A stretch of 64,000 bases of DNA. Origin: JAKACA01 sp052143575 (GTDB taxonomy: Bacteria; Actinomycetota; Acidimicrobiia; Acidimicrobiales; Bog-793). The stretch is from positions 1 through 64,000 of the forward strand of contig JBKQSP010000054.1 of assembly GCA_052143575.1 (NCBI GenBank), in the 5' to 3' direction. A program made the translations under genes and the position numbers. Of the stretch, positions 61,781 through 64,000 are shown piece after piece (positions within the stretch are counted from its first letter, which is position 1; each line of letters starts with the position of its first letter). The notes under the pieces are model-generated. The model was given only the letters and a program-made list of their open reading frames with translations. It was not told where the DNA came from and made no database searches.

Positions 61781-63391
61781 TCAGGAGTTCTCCGGTGCGC
61801 CGGCCGGCCCGGGAGCCCCAGCCTGCTTGGCGAGGAAGTCCTCGGTCACGAGCGTGGCGGTGTCCCGGTTGAGCGTCTCCCCGCCGAAGAAGGACGGGTT
61901 GATGGCCTTGTACACGAACATGAGGACGATCCCGACCACCGCTGTGAGGACGTCGATGACGAAGACGCCGCTGAGTTGCTCGTGCGGTGGGAACGGCAGC
62001 GTGAACGACGTGTAGCTGCCGCTCCGCGTGGCGCTCCAGTAGTACCAGAAGCTCCAGCCGAGGATGAACCAGAGGATGAGCCCCCCGATGAGCGGGACGA
62101 TGCCACGCATCACGAGGTTGCGGGCGCTCTCGCGTAGTGTCGCCCGGTAGTACCAGGCGCAGGCGAAGCCAGTCAGCCCGTAGTAGAAGGCGATCCAGAC
62201 ACCGAGCGCCGACACGGCGTCACCGATGACCGCTCCACGCGAGAGGAAGTTCATGATGACGTAGAGGACGATCGAGACGAAGCCCATCGCCACCGTCGAG
62301 AACGTCGGGGTCAGGAAGCGCCGGTGGATGTCGCCGAACTTCGCCGGGATCGACTTGTACACCGCCATCGAGAGCGTCGTGCGAGCGGTCGGAAGGATGG
62401 TTGTCTGGGTCGACGCCGCCGCCGACGAGAGGATCATGAGGTACAGCAGGTGGACGGGGACGGAGGCGACGTGAGAATGGCCGAAGATTGCCGGCCCGAG
62501 CACCGAGAGGACATCGTTTACATTGCTCGGGTTGCCGAGGCCGACGCCGGTTGTGCCGAGCCCGGCGAACGATTGCACGGACAGCACAACGAGCGCATAG
62601 ATGCCGAGAAGCACAAAGGTCGAGAGCACGGCGGCCTTGCCTGGCACCGTCTCGGCGTTGGCGGTCTCCTCGTTGCAGGCGACGGCCGTGTCCCAGCCCC
62701 AGTAGATGAACAGCATCAGGGAGAACCCGACAATGAGGTTGCTGAAGCTGTCGGCGAAGGGGTTGAACCACGTGAGCGTCGGATGCAAGTGCCCAAGCGG
62801 CGCGTGGCCGGTGGCGACCTTCACGAGGGCGAACACCGAGAGCAGCGTCAACATCGTGAGCTCGATGCCGAGCAGCGCCTTTTGGAAGTTGGCCGAGACC
62901 TCGATACCGACGTAGCAGATGGCCGTCATGGCGACGATCCAGAGGATCCCGACGAGCAGCACCCAGGGGCTGGCGGCGTCGTTGCCGATGCTCGTGGTGT
63001 TGAAGAGGTCGAAGACGTACTGGCCGGCGATCTGAGCGAGGCTGGCCATGACGACGAGGTCGGCGGCGATGATGCCCCACCCGCCGTACCATCCCGTCTT
63101 TGGCCCGAACGCCCGGGTGGCCCACGTGAAGGTCGTGCCGCAGTCGGGGTCGGCCTTGTTGAGCTCGTTGTAGCCGACCGAGATGCACCACATCGGGATG
63201 AAGGCCAGGATCGTCACGATGGGCGCCTGCAGACCGATGGCGGCTACCACGAAGCCGAGCGTGGCCGCCAGGCTGTAGGCCGGTGCCGTCGAGGCCACTC
63301 CGATAACGACGCTCGAGATGAGCCCGAGCGCCCCGCGCTTGAGACCCTTGTCCTGTGCCTGGCCTGCCGGCTCCACCGCGATCGTTGCCAC
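61781..63391 (-). CDS. APC-family amino acid permease
   Basis: 536 residues, about 12-14 membrane segments. The N-terminal APC pattern is clear (GLISSVVIGVASTAPAYSLA, and CGTTFTWATRAFGPKTGWYGG), with a conserved helix containing LMLFIYWGWDTAVACNEE. Family members exchange or import amino acids, polyamines or related compounds; substrate unknown. ATG at 63391. The C-terminal tail (about 40 residues) is cytoplasmic. Confidence 0.9.
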   Translation of the reverse strand: MATIAVEPAGQAQDKGLKRGALGLISSVVIGVASTAPAYSLAATLGFVVAAIGLQAPIVTILAFIPMWCISVGYNELNKADPDCGTTFTWATRAFGPKTGWYGGWGIIAADLVVMASLAQIAGQYVFDLFNTTSIGNDAASPWVLLVGILWIVAMTAICYVGIEVSANFQKALLGIELTMLTLLSVFALVKVATGHAPLGHLHPTLTWFNPFADSFSNLIVGFSLMLFIYWGWDTAVACNEETANAETVPGKAAVLSTFVLLGIYALVVLSVQSFAGLGTTGVGLGNPSNVNDVLSVLGPAIFGHSHVASVPVHLLYLMILSSAAASTQTTILPTARTTLSMAVYKSIPAKFGDIHRRFLTPTFSTVAMGFVSIVLYVIMNFLSRGAVIGDAVSALGVWIAFYYGLTGFACAWYYRATLRESARNLVMRGIVPLIGGLILWFILGWSFWYYWSATRSGSYTSFTLPFPPHEQLSGVFVIDVLTAVVGIVLMFVYKAINPSFFGGETLNRDTATLVTEDFLAKQAGAPGPAGAPENS

Positions 63392-63658
63392 GTCGCCCCT
63401 CCCTGCGATGCACGATCAGGTGTGGCGAAGCCCAACGACGCGGGTCTTTCCCCGGCCACCCCTGAGGATTTCCGGGCAACCATAGCTTGCTTGGCCCGGC
63501 TCGTCACCTGAAAAACGAAGGCAATTACGCGTCGCGCCTACGGAATCCGTGGAATCGGGCCTCGAGGACGACTGATTCGGTGCAATGGGGGGAGTACAGC
63601 CTCCGCTGGGCGATGGTGCCCGCTGCGGACGGGCGGGCTCAGGTCCTATCGTCGCGCT

Positions 63659-64000
63659 GTGACCGCGGCCACGAAACTCGTCAAGCTCTTGGGGCGCCGC
63701 CTCCACGGCGGCACCATCGTGGTCGATGAGGGGGGCGCTCATTGGAGCCTCGGCGACGGCGAGCCGGTCGTGCACGTCGTCGTGCACGATGAGCGGGCGT
63801 GGTCCAGCTTGCTCAGAGGAGGTTCGGTCGGGCTCGGCGCCGGGTACGTCGAAGGCTGGTGGGACGCCGACGACCTCACCGACCTCGTGCGAATCCTCCT
63901 CGTCAACACCGGGACGATCCGTTCGGCGCTCGACGGGCTCGGCCGCTTCGGGGCTCCCGTCTTCGACCAGGCCGCCCGCTTCGGCCGCCACACACCCGCG
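63659..64000 (+). CDS. Cyclopropane-fatty-acyl-phospholipid synthase-like protein, N-terminal part
   Basis: 114 residues up to the right edge from a GTG at 63659. The GLGAGYVEGWWDADDLTDL segment is the N-terminal signature of CFA/mycolic-acid cyclopropane synthase-type proteins. The methyltransferase domain would lie beyond the window. Function as an SAM-dependent lipid modifier is inferred from this region only. Start uncertain because no strong ribosome site precedes it. Confidence 0.75.
   Translation, partial: MTAATKLVKLLGRRLHGGTIVVDEGGAHWSLGDGEPVVHVVVHDERAWSSLLRGGSVGLGAGYVEGWWDADDLTDLVRILLVNTGTIRSALDGLGRFGAPVFDQAARFGRHTPA

Overview
The window is high-GC DNA with frequent GTG and TTG starts, actinobacterial gene families and dense ATGA/GTGA overlaps. 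Markers include a class II ribonucleotide reductase with an intein, a LuxR-family large ATPase regulator, an ECF42/DGPF pair, and alpha/beta hydrolase-cyclase and zinc-ribbon-cyclase-ATPase signalling proteins. An actinobacterium fits, and the secreted-protein repertoire suggests Acidimicrobiia or a relative. That placement is inference from gene content only.

Layout. 1-13.5 kb is mostly metabolism: glycerol kinase (cut by the left edge), adenosylcobalamin-dependent ribonucleotide reductase with an intein and a probable NrdR-controlled promoter, a VOC protein, an NCS1 nucleobase permease next to two phosphoribosyltransferases (salvage), a berberine-bridge-type flavin oxidase, a BNR-repeat protein, an HMG-CoA-lyase-like protein with an altered active site, and a single-domain riboflavin kinase. 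13.6-20.5 kb is an accessory stretch: tRNA-His and tRNA-Lys, a frameshifted secreted-protein pseudogene, an FG-GAP repeat lipoprotein, a membrane protein, a cupredoxin-like protein and a collagen-like protein. A large LuxR-type regulator follows.

23.8-38.3 kb is the most interesting region, a minus-strand envelope locus. From its promoter (about 38.25 kb) it runs: secreted PstS-like protein, hairpin, WxL-like surface protein, hairpin, DUF916-like membrane-anchored protein, lipoprotein, Ig-like surface protein, PstB, PstC, PstA, membrane-anchored PstS-like protein, a second very large anchored PstS-like protein, and a sortase-fold protein lacking its catalytic residues. From the DUF916-like gene onward, almost every junction is an ATGA/GTGA or 1-base overlap. 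Three of the proteins share a domain I cannot name. The locus combines a Pst-type ABC transporter, three binding proteins and a WxL/DUF916-like surface complex, and is the best candidate for an undescribed system.

38.4-47.2 kb holds DinB and YCII proteins, a cyclase/ATPase protein split by a frameshift, and an alpha/beta hydrolase-cyclase gene flanked by a truncated and an intact tRNA-Arg. Next to it is the intact paralogue of the 14-kb pseudogene. 47.3-52.9 kb has two efflux loci: a DHA2 MFS transporter with a TetR regulator, and an ABC-2 exporter whose two ATPases carry complementary motif defects, with its own TetR regulator. 53-58.8 kb has ECF42 sigma factor and DGPF protein, a secreted beta-propeller-like protein, an MDMPI/DinB-YCII fusion and a degenerate-EAL/GAF/GGDEF protein. 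58.9-64 kb has transsulfuration genes (cystathionine beta-synthase and gamma-synthase/lyase, overlapping), an APC amino-acid permease and the start of a cyclopropane-fatty-acid-synthase-like gene cut by the right edge.
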